In this document: one piece after another, positions 1-7,184 of the stretch
How the letters are laid out: the number at the start of each line of letters is the position of its first letter
Numbering within the stretch: the stretch's first letter is position 1
Origin: Deltaproteobacteria bacterium
GTDB taxonomy: Bacteria; Desulfobacterota; Dissulfuribacteria; Dissulfuribacterales; QOAL01
NCBI GenBank assembly: GCA_015494395.1
Contig: WGBG01000068.1
Location: 1-34,078, forward strand
DNA: 34,078 nucleotides
Direction of reading: 5' to 3'
Translations under genes and position numbers: made by a program
The notes under the pieces: model-generated
Seen by the model: the letters and a program-made list of their open reading frames with translations, nothing else
The model's database searches: none
What the model was told of the DNA's origin: nothing

Positions 1-152
1 GTATGGGGCCTGGGATCAATTTTTGAAAGAACCGCCTTGCGCTGGCATCCTCCAATGTCTGATGCGCCAATATAAGATGAACGGTCGCCAAGCTCTCTTT
101 CGGTATGCTGTGCAGAGAGTTCTGAAAGAGCGTTTTCAATAAGGTCAATCAT
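1..152 (-). CDS. PD-(D/E)XK exonuclease, N-terminal part (runs off the left edge)
   Basis: Only the first 50 or so codons are visible; the gene continues beyond base 1. It is too short for a standard ORF cutoff but opens with ATG at 152 behind a strong GGAGG site seven or so bases upstream. The residues include a YIGASDIGGCQRKAVL stretch, which resembles the start of RecB/Cas4-type PD-(D/E)XK nucleases, where a first conserved cysteine and a following Arg/Lys precede the nuclease core. It is the last visible gene of a minus-strand run that includes a Rad52-type annealing protein. An exonuclease next to an annealing protein is the classic phage recombination pair, which supports the call. The catalytic D, E and K residues lie outside the window, so the assignment is tentative. 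Confidence 0.55.
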   Translation of the reverse strand, partial: MIDLIENALSELSAQHTERELGDRSSYIGASDIGGCQRKAVLSKIDPRPH

Positions 153-180
153 TGCTGCCTCCTTCAATAATCTGTTCCAG

Positions 181-226
181 AAAGGAGACAGGCCACCCCA
201 AAGGGAGTTTCTGCCTCCCTCTAGAG
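181..226 (-). promoter_or_regulatory. Leader hairpin in front of the exonuclease gene
   Basis: Arms AGGGAG (202-207) and CTCCCT (215-220) form a six-pair hairpin with a seven-base loop. Read on the minus strand it is followed by TTTGGGG and then a CTCC tract. A similar arrangement is found upstream of the DUF932 gene and of the DUF736-like gene. There is no long U run, so it is not an obvious intrinsic terminator. A structured leader is an inference. Confidence 0.4.
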
Positions 227-238
227 AATCATTATTTT

Positions 239-267
239 CCTAAGTTGAGCGATTGCTCGAATTTAGG
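239..267. repeat. Hairpin between DUF932 and exonuclease genes
   Basis: A 29-base inverted repeat beginning CCTAA and ending TTAGG, with GAGC/GCTC at the neck, a GATT loop and one bulged G. Its core (TTGAGCG with flanking CCTA) resembles the outer arms of the repeat at 5443-5651, so it may be a short member of the same palindrome family. It lies just past the DUF932 stop codon, where an mRNA 3' end or processing signal would be expected. Confidence 0.5.
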
Positions 268-272
268 ATTTG

Positions 273-1058
273 TTATCTTGGCATTGCAGGTATGGAGCGG
301 TCCCGGCACTCCATGCAGTGCTGTTGGTAGGCCATCTCGCTTTCAACCGTATCCATGAGCAAGTTCAGTTTCCTGTGGGCCCTGGATACAGTGAGCAGGT
401 TGCCGTTTCTGGTAAGAAGCTCTGTTGCTGCCTCGTGCTGGCCCCAAAGGGTCAGGGGATCATACCTGTTCTCCACATAGAGAAGATCGTGAAGGGCCTT
501 GAATGAGCGTCCAGGCAGGATGCCTTCGGACAATATGCGCCAGGTAACAATATATGCCTGGTCAGTGGTGAGATGCACCAGGGCAAGTGATTCGTGCCAT
601 GCCATGAAATCCTTCATGCGTCCCCTTACCTGCCCCACGGCATTTACCAGCATTTCAATGAGGCTGTCCATGGTAAGGCCTGCTGTATGACGCCTGAAGG
701 CTATGAAATCACCGGATATGGCAAGGTTATCACATACAAATACCCTTGTTCCCACGGTGATTCCAACTGCCATGGACTTGTCTGTTGCATTCCTGAACCC
801 GATGGCGCTTCCAATGCTGCCGTTGCCACCTGCAATGTCCCATACGCCAAAGAGCCTTGAGCCAGCAGAGTTCATGGCATACTGCCTGCGCATGACCTCC
901 ATGTCATGTTCCCTTACTGCTATTTCAAGGGCGTCAATGAGATCGCAGTGGGCAACCGGGTGCCAGGTCCTGGTCCATGCAGGTACTGCAACTGAACGGA
1001 TTTCGGATTCTTCAACGTAATTAGTACCGCGATGGGCAAGAAGTGTTGATTGGTTCAT
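273..1058 (-). CDS. DUF932 family phage/plasmid-like protein
   Basis: A 261-residue protein of the DUF932 (phage/plasmid-like TIGR03299) type. Family members are common in phages, plasmids and integrative elements but their biochemical role is not established. Visible family-like stretches are the central SAIGFRNATDKSMAVGITVGTRVFVCDN segment with the preceding GVWDI, and the HRKLNLLMDTVESEMAYQ tail. I chose ATG at 1058, not the more upstream in-frame start at 1118, because AAAGGAGA sits six to seven bases before it. It lies between the Rad52-type gene and the exonuclease gene on the same strand, which suggests a role linked to recombination or replication of a mobile element. That role is inferred from position only. 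Confidence 0.75.
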   Translation of the reverse strand: MNQSTLLAHRGTNYVEESEIRSVAVPAWTRTWHPVAHCDLIDALEIAVREHDMEVMRRQYAMNSAGSRLFGVWDIAGGNGSIGSAIGFRNATDKSMAVGITVGTRVFVCDNLAISGDFIAFRRHTAGLTMDSLIEMLVNAVGQVRGRMKDFMAWHESLALVHLTTDQAYIVTWRILSEGILPGRSFKALHDLLYVENRYDPLTLWGQHEAATELLTRNGNLLTVSRAHRKLNLLMDTVESEMAYQQHCMECRDRSIPAMPR

Positions 1059-1090
1059 GTCGTGTCTCCTTTCAAAATGGTTTTGTTCAA

Positions 1091-1142
1091 GAAGAGGAGA
1101 CGGATTCCACCTGCACAAAGGGGATCAGCATCTCCCCTTCGT
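1091..1142 (-). promoter_or_regulatory. Leader hairpin in front of the DUF932 gene
   Basis: Arms AAGGGGA (1118-1124) and TCCCCTT (1133-1139) form a seven-pair hairpin with an eight-base loop. On the minus strand it is followed by TTTG and a GTCTCCTCTT tract, the same order of elements as the leader at 181-226. It occupies the gap between the Rad52-type and DUF932 genes. Confidence 0.4.
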
Positions 1143-1171
1143 GAGGGTTATGATGGGTTATTCAGAAGCTT

Positions 1172-1831
1172 TTATGCAGCCTTCCTGTACCAGTACTTCT
1201 TCTGCTTGTGCCAGACAAAGCCTGCGGCCCTAAGGGCTGCACTCTTGCCATAGGTCTTGCCCCTGGCAATGATGTCAGTGCCCCGGTAGTCATAGACTAT
1301 GCCGTCAAGCTTCGGGACCTTGAATTCTGGTTCCTTATTGCTTTTTTCATTCTTAAATCCGGAATCTTTCCTAGTGTCATCACGGGAAGAATCACCCGGC
1401 CCCTGCTCATATACCTTCTGAAGCAGGCCCCTGTAGGCATCCTTTCCAATGGACCACAAGGAAAATCCCTTCTGGATTGCATCGGTAATTGCGCCCTTCA
1501 TGGCATCACCAAGGTTCCTGACACCAGTCCTCTGGGTGGTGACAATCTGGCTCTGGCCATACTGAACACCCTTGGAAAGCCACTGATCCCCTATCCTGAA
1601 AGAGACCTCAACGCACGCAATTACCTGGTTGTCTGTTTCCTGCATCTCGCCTACAAGTTCATACCGCCAGTTCTCCGAGCCTATCACCTCGTTTGCGGCA
1701 TCAAAGACATACTGGGGCTTGTAGCCGTATTGAACGTGGCCGGTTTCCTTTTTCTGGATCACCTCCCTGCCACCGTTTTTCAGAATTGCATTTACCTGTT
1801 CTATCTTATTTGAGAAATCCCGGTTATCCAT
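1172..1831 (-). CDS. Rad52/Rad22-type single-strand annealing protein
   Basis: About 219 residues. The N-terminal 130 residues match the Rad52/Rad22 (phage Sak-like) annealing family: a KPQYVFDAANEVIGSENWRY block, a VEVSFRIGD strand, and a GDAMKGAITDAIQKGFSLW helix followed by GKDAYRGLL. Such proteins coat single-stranded DNA and anneal complementary strands during phage or plasmid recombination. After an acidic, lysine-rich linker (about residues 135-165) there is a small C-terminal module ending in AAGFVWHKQKKYWYRKA, which looks like a separate tryptophan-rich domain. The GTG at 1837 and ATG at 1831 are both possible; ATG is better spaced from AGAGAGGG. The neighbouring exonuclease fits a two-component recombination system. 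Confidence 0.75.
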   Translation of the reverse strand: MDNRDFSNKIEQVNAILKNGGREVIQKKETGHVQYGYKPQYVFDAANEVIGSENWRYELVGEMQETDNQVIACVEVSFRIGDQWLSKGVQYGQSQIVTTQRTGVRNLGDAMKGAITDAIQKGFSLWSIGKDAYRGLLQKVYEQGPGDSSRDDTRKDSGFKNEKSNKEPEFKVPKLDGIVYDYRGTDIIARGKTYGKSAALRAAGFVWHKQKKYWYRKAA

Positions 1832-1857
1832 AATCACATCCCTCTCTTCCGGCAGGA

Positions 1858-2232
1858 TCAGCGCTCGTCATCCAAGCGCATCACGATGTTGAAATCCGGC
1901 TGGTTGTCCTTTTCTTTCCTTGAGTTCACAAAGATGGAAACACTCCTTTTGCCAAGAATTCCAACATCAACATAGCCAGCGAGATATACCACTTCCTCGC
2001 CATCGTCATTCTGAAAGGTATTCTTCCAGAAAACGCCTATGTTTTTCTTCTCACTGTCCCTGCCAGTCACCATCTCAAAATCAGGTGCCTTGTCTGACTT
2101 TGGATCGCAATGAAACAGGGTTACCTGCTGCTCTCCCAGCATACCAAAGTCAATACAGCACTGATAATAGGGAATGGTCTGGCCGTCTTTCTCATAGGAT
2201 TTTGTCCACAATGCTCCTGTCTTTCTGTTCAT
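1858..2232 (-). CDS. DUF736-like protein with two tandem repeats
   Basis: A 124-residue protein built from two related halves. Residues about 5-57 and 65-120 both follow the pattern G-x-x-W, DG, Y, D-x-G-x-LG, V, F, K, PDF-x-x-V. This is similar in size and style to DUF736, a family of small proteins from plasmids and integrative elements, but the doubling is unusual and the match is by eye. ATG at 2232 follows AAAGGAGA, an excellent site. It is the first gene of the minus-strand recombination operon. A single-strand DNA binding or accessory role would fit, but nothing in the sequence proves it. No signal peptide or membrane segment is present. Confidence 0.5.
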   Translation of the reverse strand: MNRKTGALWTKSYEKDGQTIPYYQCCIDFGMLGEQQVTLFHCDPKSDKAPDFEMVTGRDSEKKNIGVFWKNTFQNDDGEEVVYLAGYVDVGILGKRSVSIFVNSRKEKDNQPDFNIVMRLDDER

Positions 2233-2339
2233 GTTCTACTCTCCTTTCGTTGTTTGATGATTAAAAAACACCTGTGACCGGACGTAACCGCGCAGAAAAG
2301 GCCTTTCCGCCAGTACATCCTCATTTAAAAACGCGATTC

Positions 2340-2400
2340 AGCATCCACCAAAAAGGAGAGCGCTTCCCCATGAGGAGAAAAGGCTCTCCCCTGCGGGGTA
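2340..2400 (-). promoter_or_regulatory. Leader hairpins in the 2233-2798 gap
   Basis: GGAGAGC (2355-2361) can pair with GCTCTCC (2383-2389), while CCCC (2388-2391) can pair with GGGG (2395-2398). The two hairpins share bases and so are mutually exclusive. The block resembles the leaders at 181-226 and 1091-1142 and lies about 110 bases upstream of the DUF736-like start, suggesting a 5' untranslated region. The rest of 2233-2798 is AT-rich and I see no gene in it; it must also hold the promoter of the antitoxin gene. Confidence 0.4.
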
Positions 2401-2798
2401 GCTGAAAGAATAAATTTGTAAAAATGGATTTATGAAATATGTGATGACACTGCCATTAGCTGCCAATGGCAAAATTCATGCATTGGATTGAATGGCGGGA
2501 GTGGTAAAAGATGAAAACGATGAATTGATTTGAAGAAATCATGCTGGAGCCGTCGGCGTGAAAAATTACGTCAACTGGCAAATGCCTGCCTTTAAAAAGG
2601 ATTCAGACATGAAGAATATCATAGAATGTCCTGTAGATTATGAAAGAACTGACAATATTATAAGTCAGTAACCCATTATAATCAATGGGAGATATCAATA
2701 TTTTTCCACTACATATTGAAGAAGAACGAGGAAACGGGTATTAGGTTAAGGGTGAGATCTTAATTTCAGCCGAATTAAAACAAGTCAGGAGCAACCCA

Positions 2799-2984
2799 AT
2801 GCAGATCAGCAGTATTAAAGAAGAAGCCTATAAAATCTTAGATAATCTTCCCGAAGAATCAACATGGGACGATCTCATGCATCAAATTTATGTACGCCAG
2901 GCAATTGAAGCAGGCATCAAGGATAGTAAGGAAGGAAGAACGGTAGACGTAAAAGTTGTTAGAGAAAAATTTGGGTTGACCTGA
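2799..2984 (+). CDS. Type II toxin-antitoxin antitoxin, small addiction-module type
   Basis: A 61-residue acidic protein starting at an ATG behind AGGAGC. The sequence has a helical N-terminal half (residues 1-37) ending with VRQAIEAGIKDSKEGR and a VREKFGL tail, a common arrangement in small antitoxins paired with ParE/RelE-type toxins. Its TGA overlaps the ATG of the downstream toxin frame by one base, the usual translational coupling of antitoxin and toxin. Family members bind the toxin and often repress their own promoter. The exact antitoxin family is not certain. Confidence 0.65.
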   Translation: MQISSIKEEAYKILDNLPEESTWDDLMHQIYVRQAIEAGIKDSKEGRTVDVKVVREKFGLT

Positions 2985-3271
2985 TGGAAATTCATTGGAC
3001 CCAAAATGCCATTAACCATCTTGCTAACATTTATTAATATATTTCCATAAATTCTCCTACATATGCATTACGGATGGTTGATAAAATTATTAGTCGATCA
3101 GAACAAATCGCTGACCAGCCTTATTCAGGGAGGAAGGTTCCTGAATATGATAGTGACGACGTAAGAGAACTGATAGAAAAGCCTTACAGAATCATATACC
3201 GCATCAAGCCTGACCAGATCGACGTAGTTGCCGTAATTCATGGAGCTCAACAATTGCGGGGCAATATATGA
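2984..3271 (+). pseudogene. ParE/RelE-superfamily toxin with in-frame stop
   Basis: The 96-codon frame starts at ATG 2984, overlapping the antitoxin stop, and would encode a typical-length ParE-like toxin. Codon 18 (3035-3037) is TAA. Residues just before and after it (WTQNAINHLANIY, then YISINSPTYALRMVDKI) align with the start of the ParE fold without any frame change, so this is a single nonsense substitution. The C-terminal part is otherwise well preserved, including the SGRKVPE, VRELIEKPYRIIYRI and AVIHGAQQL segments. An internal ATG at 3074 could give a 65-residue C-terminal product, but it would lack the first helices. Read-through cannot be excluded. Confidence 0.7.
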
Positions 3272-3516
3272 TTTCAGAACCTCGCCAAAGAAGAATGCAT
3301 TAGGCCCTAAAAAGACTAGGCTTTCATGTAGGTAAGAAAACGGCTTGAGAACTTATACGGCATAAGAACGTATATGGCAAAGACCAACATAAAATTTTTC
3401 TCTTCTCTGATGTCAGGAAAAGTATTAGCAAGGTTGCATATACAGATGATTTTGCAATAATTTATCAGCCGCAAGGCAAACCCCCAAATAATTTTATTGG
3501 GACTGCCATAATAAAG

Positions 3517-3650
3517 TTGATGGACCCGTAAAAAGTCAGAATCGAACATGTCTCATACAATATAGTCTGTATCACTGTGATTATATATAGCATATATTGT
3601 GTATATTTTGCGCCTTAACTCAAAACTAAGACTTTTTACGAGAGCATCAA
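3517..3650. repeat. MITE-like element with 21-bp imperfect inverted ends
   Basis: Left end 3517-3537 (TTGATG, five variable bases, GTAAAAAGTC) and right end 3630-3650 are inverted copies with three mismatches in the variable spacer. The interior is AT-rich and non-coding. The GACTTTTTACG core with an outer CATCAA is a type of end I associate with repeats dispersed in Desulfobacterota genomes. The neighbouring 3272-3516 stretch contains no recognisable gene. Confidence 0.6.
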
Positions 3651-3696
3651 GGTTGGTGGAGTGAGATTTTTTAAGAAACTTCATTTGCATAAACTT

Positions 3697-5430
3697 TCAG
3701 CGGGATAGTGATATGCGTAGCGGCCCATTTAACTCCCATACAAGAAGCTGCATCTTTTTCCTGCGCTGTCCTGGATAGAGAGCGGAAGCACGCAGAGGGT
3801 TTCTTTTCATTTCATCAGGTAGAACAGCAAATCCGCGGTTTAACATTCTCCGCTGGACAATAATGAAACGCCTGCCGCCTCCCGCTAAAAAACCTGCTAC
3901 CTCTTCTCTGCTCTTCAGTACCCGCACAGGCCCTTCAAACCCGAGATAAAAAATTACATTTGCAGTGTCCTTGCTGAGAGCTAACCTGTCGGGAGAGATA
4001 TCTCCCATCATGGTTCGAACCTCCTTCAAAAATGGACGTGTGGACCTGTATTCCTCAAGAACAGGCTGCTGCCAGCAGAAAAAACCAAGACTAAAAATCA
4101 GGGCTAAAAATATAGAGGCTGGCAAAGCCCAGGATGAACAAGAGGATGTATGTCCTGACGCGGATGCGGACCACTGGCAGTCAGACAGGAAACGTCTGCA
4201 GAGAAAAATTCCCAGAAGGGACAAAGCTCCGGTACAAAAAAGCGAAAAGGAAAGCCCTTCAGGTGGGATAATTCCTGTGAAATGTATAACTCCATAAGAG
4301 ATTAACGGAGCAAAAAACGCCAGTACACCTGCCGCAATGAAAAACCATAGTTGAACTTTCAGGCAAAACTCATACAGTCTGTTTTCCACCCTCCGGGAAA
4401 GAAAATTTCCGGCAGCAATGGAGAGAAATGGCATTATGGGTAATATATAGTAACTGCGCCTGGAGGAAGAGAGTGTGTATATCAAAAAGACAACCAGGCA
4501 TGCCTCTGCCATCCACCTTGAGGCAGAATCCATCGCCCTGTAATTCTTTATACTTTCAGCAACTGCGCCGATGACAACAGGCGACCAGGGAATAAATAGC
4601 AGGGGAACATAATAGAAATAGACATAAAATGGCTCTTTATGGTCAAATGCATTAAAAAATCTGAGAATATTCTCCCTGAAAACCAGATAGAAACCACTTT
4701 GCCCATACCCTTCCGCAGAGAGGGACGCGTACCAGAACGGAGCAAGGTAGAGTACAGCACCGGCCATGAAGGCGGCAATGTGGGCCAGGGAAATATAGGA
4801 CCGCCACCTGCCCTTTCTCAACATATCAGGGATGCAGATAAGACATGGCAACACCGCAGCCGGAAGCCCCTTGAACTGTGCGCCTGTGGCACAAATGGCA
4901 TAAAATACGAAATAGGAAACGAACCCGGGTCTGTCCCGTCTCACACTGTACCAGAGAACAGCAAGGACAATAAAAGCTACATTTTCAACATCAGCACATG
5001 CAGTTCGTGACCAGAAAAGAAAACCGAACGAGGTAAGAAGAATCCATCCGGAAAGATAAGCGGCCCTGTGGTTGAAAAGCCTTTTTGCCAGCGTGACAGT
5101 AGCCCATAAAGAGACAAGCCCTGCAACTGCTCCGGGAAAGCGGACCACAAATTCGTTCATGCTTCCGGTAATCCAGGAGGTTGCAACAATAACCCAGTAT
5201 GTAAGAAGCGGCTTATCAAAATAGGGCGTCCAATTTATTGTGGGATGAAAGTAGTCACCCTTTAACATCATCTCCCTGGCCACCTCGGCCCAGCGCCCTT
5301 CAGATCCCCAGAAAGACCGGTATCCAAGCATGCAGAACAGAAGAAAAAGAGCACATAGCCAAAAAAAGGCGGGCCACGGCATTTCGCACAGACCCCTCTT
5401 AAATCCAGGAAACTCCCTTCTATTTGTCAC
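3697..5430 (-). CDS. ArnT-like lipid-linked sugar transferase (GT83/PMT type)
   Basis: A 577-residue polytopic inner-membrane protein. It has a first membrane helix at about residues 19-37, then a periplasmic loop with GSEGRWAEVAREM (about 42-54), YFDKPLLTYW (about 69-78), and RTACADVENVAF further on. ArnT-family proteins transfer a sugar from undecaprenyl phosphate to lipid A. Here the usual Asp-Glu pair of the first loop is Ser-Glu, so the donor or mechanism may differ. The start is GTG at 5430 with AGGAGAGAG about ten bases upstream; that site lies beside the left arm of the repeat at 5443-5651. The gene follows the ArnA-type dehydrogenase on the same strand. The C-terminal hundred or so residues are soluble, as in ArnT. 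Confidence 0.75.
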   Translation of the reverse strand: MTNRREFPGFKRGLCEMPWPAFFWLCALFLLFCMLGYRSFWGSEGRWAEVAREMMLKGDYFHPTINWTPYFDKPLLTYWVIVATSWITGSMNEFVVRFPGAVAGLVSLWATVTLAKRLFNHRAAYLSGWILLTSFGFLFWSRTACADVENVAFIVLAVLWYSVRRDRPGFVSYFVFYAICATGAQFKGLPAAVLPCLICIPDMLRKGRWRSYISLAHIAAFMAGAVLYLAPFWYASLSAEGYGQSGFYLVFRENILRFFNAFDHKEPFYVYFYYVPLLFIPWSPVVIGAVAESIKNYRAMDSASRWMAEACLVVFLIYTLSSSRRSYYILPIMPFLSIAAGNFLSRRVENRLYEFCLKVQLWFFIAAGVLAFFAPLISYGVIHFTGIIPPEGLSFSLFCTGALSLLGIFLCRRFLSDCQWSASASGHTSSCSSWALPASIFLALIFSLGFFCWQQPVLEEYRSTRPFLKEVRTMMGDISPDRLALSKDTANVIFYLGFEGPVRVLKSREEVAGFLAGGGRRFIIVQRRMLNRGFAVLPDEMKRNPLRASALYPGQRRKKMQLLVWELNGPLRISLSR

Positions 5431-5442
5431 AGATTTCTCTCT

Positions 5443-5651
5443 CCTAGATTGAGCGTTTCAAAATCTGGAAAATTATTTTTTTTAATGAAATTAAAAAGAG
5501 TTATGTCTATTATCGCTTTCCAGTTTTGAAACCCTTCGGGAATGCCGTATTTACTGCATCTCCTTTGTCAGAGGAATCCCCATATAGCCGACTATTATGG
5601 GAATTCCTCTTTCGCGGATCTGCAGCAAATCCGACAATCGCTCAATCTAGG
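5443..5651. repeat. Composite nested palindromic element
   Basis: Perfect 13-bp outer arms (CCTAGATTGAGCG at 5443-5455 and its inverse at 5639-5651). Directly inside the left arm, TTTCAAAATCTGGAAA (5456-5471) is the inverse of TTTCCAGTTTTGAAA at 5517-5531 apart from one extra base. A third hairpin has 14-bp arms at 5571-5584 and 5596-5609 with one mismatch. The block fills most of the gap between the dehydrogenase and the ArnT-like gene, and it places one arm next to the ribosome binding site of the latter. Confidence 0.65.
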
Positions 5652-5715
5652 TCTCTGGTTTTCCTTAAAAAGTCCTTTCAATTCACTTCCCATGCTTCCT
5701 GCAACTAAAAAACAG

Positions 5716-6861
5716 CTACAGATCCAGGTCCTCCGGGTCACCATTTTTATTTTCTTGGAGATAAGAGGCAATGGTCAAACGTAGCGCCTCTTCAAGAGAA
5801 ACTTTCGGCCTCCAGCCAAGTATTTTCTGGGCATTTGTTATGTCTGGAACCCTGTATCCCACATCCTGATAATCAGGGCCGTAGTACTCCTTGCCAGAGA
5901 CTTCCTTAAAAGGATACACCTGTTTTTCCAGCTGATAGGGAGCAAGTAATAATGTTCTGAGCGGATCTCCATCGTGCAAGTTTCTGCCCCCTACTGGTGC
6001 CCCAGTGAGTCCGTAATTATATTTTACCTGTAGCACTTCTGAAAATTCATGCACTATTCCGATCATCATTTCCGCAAGTTCCCTGATGGAATAATCATTG
6101 GCCGGGTTGCCTATATTGAATATTTTTCCATCACACCTGCCGCCCTCGTTTCGAATAATCTTCAAAAGGCAGTCGATGCCGTCATCCACATAGGTAAAGC
6201 AGCGGCGCTGTTCGCCACCATCTACAAGGGTGATTGATTCCCCTCTTAAAATGTTGCCAAGAAACTGTGTTACCACTCTGGATGAGCCTTCTTTGGGCGC
6301 AGAGAGGCTGTCCAGACCGCTGCCTATCCAGTTGAAAGGCCTTATCAGTGTAAACTGAAGGCCCCTGTGCTGCCCCATTGCCCATATAACTCTGTCCATC
6401 ATCTGTTTGGCGCAGGCATATATCCAGCGCTGCTTGTGTATGGGGCCATAGATGAAATTACTGGTCTCCTCGCTGAACTGTTCATCTTTGCACATACCAT
6501 ACACTTCACTGGTGGAAGGGAAAATAACCCTGGTCCCAAATTTAGCGCACTGCCTGACAATCCGGAGGTTCTGCTCAAAATCAAGCTCAAAGACTGCCAG
6601 CGGATCTTTGACGTATGTTGCAGGTGTGGCTATGGCGACCAGAGGAATGCAGGTGTCACATTTTTTCACATGATATTCAATCCATTCCCGGTTTATCGAG
6701 ATATCACCCTCGATAAAATGTATCCGAGGGTGATGAAGATATTGTTCCACTCTGTCGGCAGAGAGGTCCAGGCCATATATTTCCCAGTCCGTGTCAGTAA
6801 TGACACGCCTTACAAGGTGGCTGCCAATAAAGCCATTCACGCCAAGTACAAGAATTTTCAT
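5716..6861 (-). CDS. ArnA-type UDP-glucuronate dehydrogenase/decarboxylase
   Basis: A 381-residue short-chain dehydrogenase/reductase protein matching the C-terminal half of ArnA, which oxidises and decarboxylates UDP-glucuronate to a UDP-4-keto-pentose. Visible features are the NAD-binding GVNGFIGSH (residues 8-15), Ser118-Glu119 in PSTSEVYG, Tyr148 and Lys152 in WIYACAK, RPFNWIG, and Arg337 in YQDVGYRVPD, at the place of the catalytic ArnA arginine. The N-terminal formyltransferase domain of ArnA is absent. A segment of about 30 residues (roughly 280-325) is inserted relative to E. coli ArnA as I recall it. ATG at 6861 is chosen over 6936 because the fold begins there and GGAG precedes it. 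It heads a minus-strand unit with the ArnT-like gene under the repeats at 6976-7003. Confidence 0.85.
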   Translation of the reverse strand: MKILVLGVNGFIGSHLVRRVITDTDWEIYGLDLSADRVEQYLHHPRIHFIEGDISINREWIEYHVKKCDTCIPLVAIATPATYVKDPLAVFELDFEQNLRIVRQCAKFGTRVIFPSTSEVYGMCKDEQFSEETSNFIYGPIHKQRWIYACAKQMMDRVIWAMGQHRGLQFTLIRPFNWIGSGLDSLSAPKEGSSRVVTQFLGNILRGESITLVDGGEQRRCFTYVDDGIDCLLKIIRNEGGRCDGKIFNIGNPANDYSIRELAEMMIGIVHEFSEVLQVKYNYGLTGAPVGGRNLHDGDPLRTLLLAPYQLEKQVYPFKEVSGKEYYGPDYQDVGYRVPDITNAQKILGWRPKVSLEEALRLTIASYLQENKNGDPEDLDL

Positions 6862-6975
6862 AACCGGTGATCTCCAGAATCTATACAGGCACAACCTGCC
6901 TTGTTTGCATTGCATGAAGCGCTTCTCATCAGGCATTCAGCGTTGACCAAATGCCAATTTGTTTAACAGATACAA

Positions 6976-7003
6976 ATTACCGGAACATTACCTCAACATT
7001 ACA
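6976..7003 (-). promoter_or_regulatory. Triple 11-bp direct repeat, likely response-regulator site (minus)
   Basis: On the minus strand, TGTAATG, GGTAATG and GGTAAT occur with starts exactly 11 bases apart (7003, 6992, 6981). A TGTTAA at 6968-6963, 13 bases after the third repeat start, could be a weak -10. The site lies about 115 bases before the ArnA-type gene. Direct repeats with 11-bp spacing are typical of OmpR/PhoB/PmrA-family dimers. Confidence 0.6.
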
Positions 7004-7062
7004 AAGCAGAAACACCAAGGGGCTGTCGCACCTGCCATACTGATTGGAAAATTTAATCTGAT

Positions 7063-7103
7063 GGTAATCACACGGTAATGTTCCGGTAATGTTCCTCTAT
7101 TAT
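7063..7103 (+). promoter_or_regulatory. Triple 11-bp direct repeat and promoter of the pepSY-arnC operon
   Basis: GGTAATC, GGTAATG and GGTAATG start at 7063, 7074 and 7085. A TATTAT at 7098-7103 begins 13 bases after the last repeat start, the same spacing as at 18669/18682. The repeats would overlap the -35 region, consistent with an activator that replaces a weak -35. It mirrors the site at 6976-7003, making a shared divergent control region. Confidence 0.65.
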
Positions 7104-7184
7104 GCTTGACCATGTAAGGCTGAAACTGACTCGGCATCACCAGGTTTTCAGTCCGTGATAAAAGAGGAGACTGGAGAGCAATTC

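Noticed and set aside
1208-1813. 201-codon plus-strand frame opposite the Rad52-type gene
   Set aside because: It is antisense to a gene with clear family motifs and a good ribosome site, and its own product resembles nothing I recognise.
1-2400. Complete prophage
   Set aside because: Only recombination-type genes are visible; no structural, lysis or integrase genes, so a mobile-element operon is all that can be supported.
3316-3549. 77-codon minus-strand frame
   Set aside because: Starts beyond the left arm of the MITE-like repeat, has no ribosome site and no recognisable domain.
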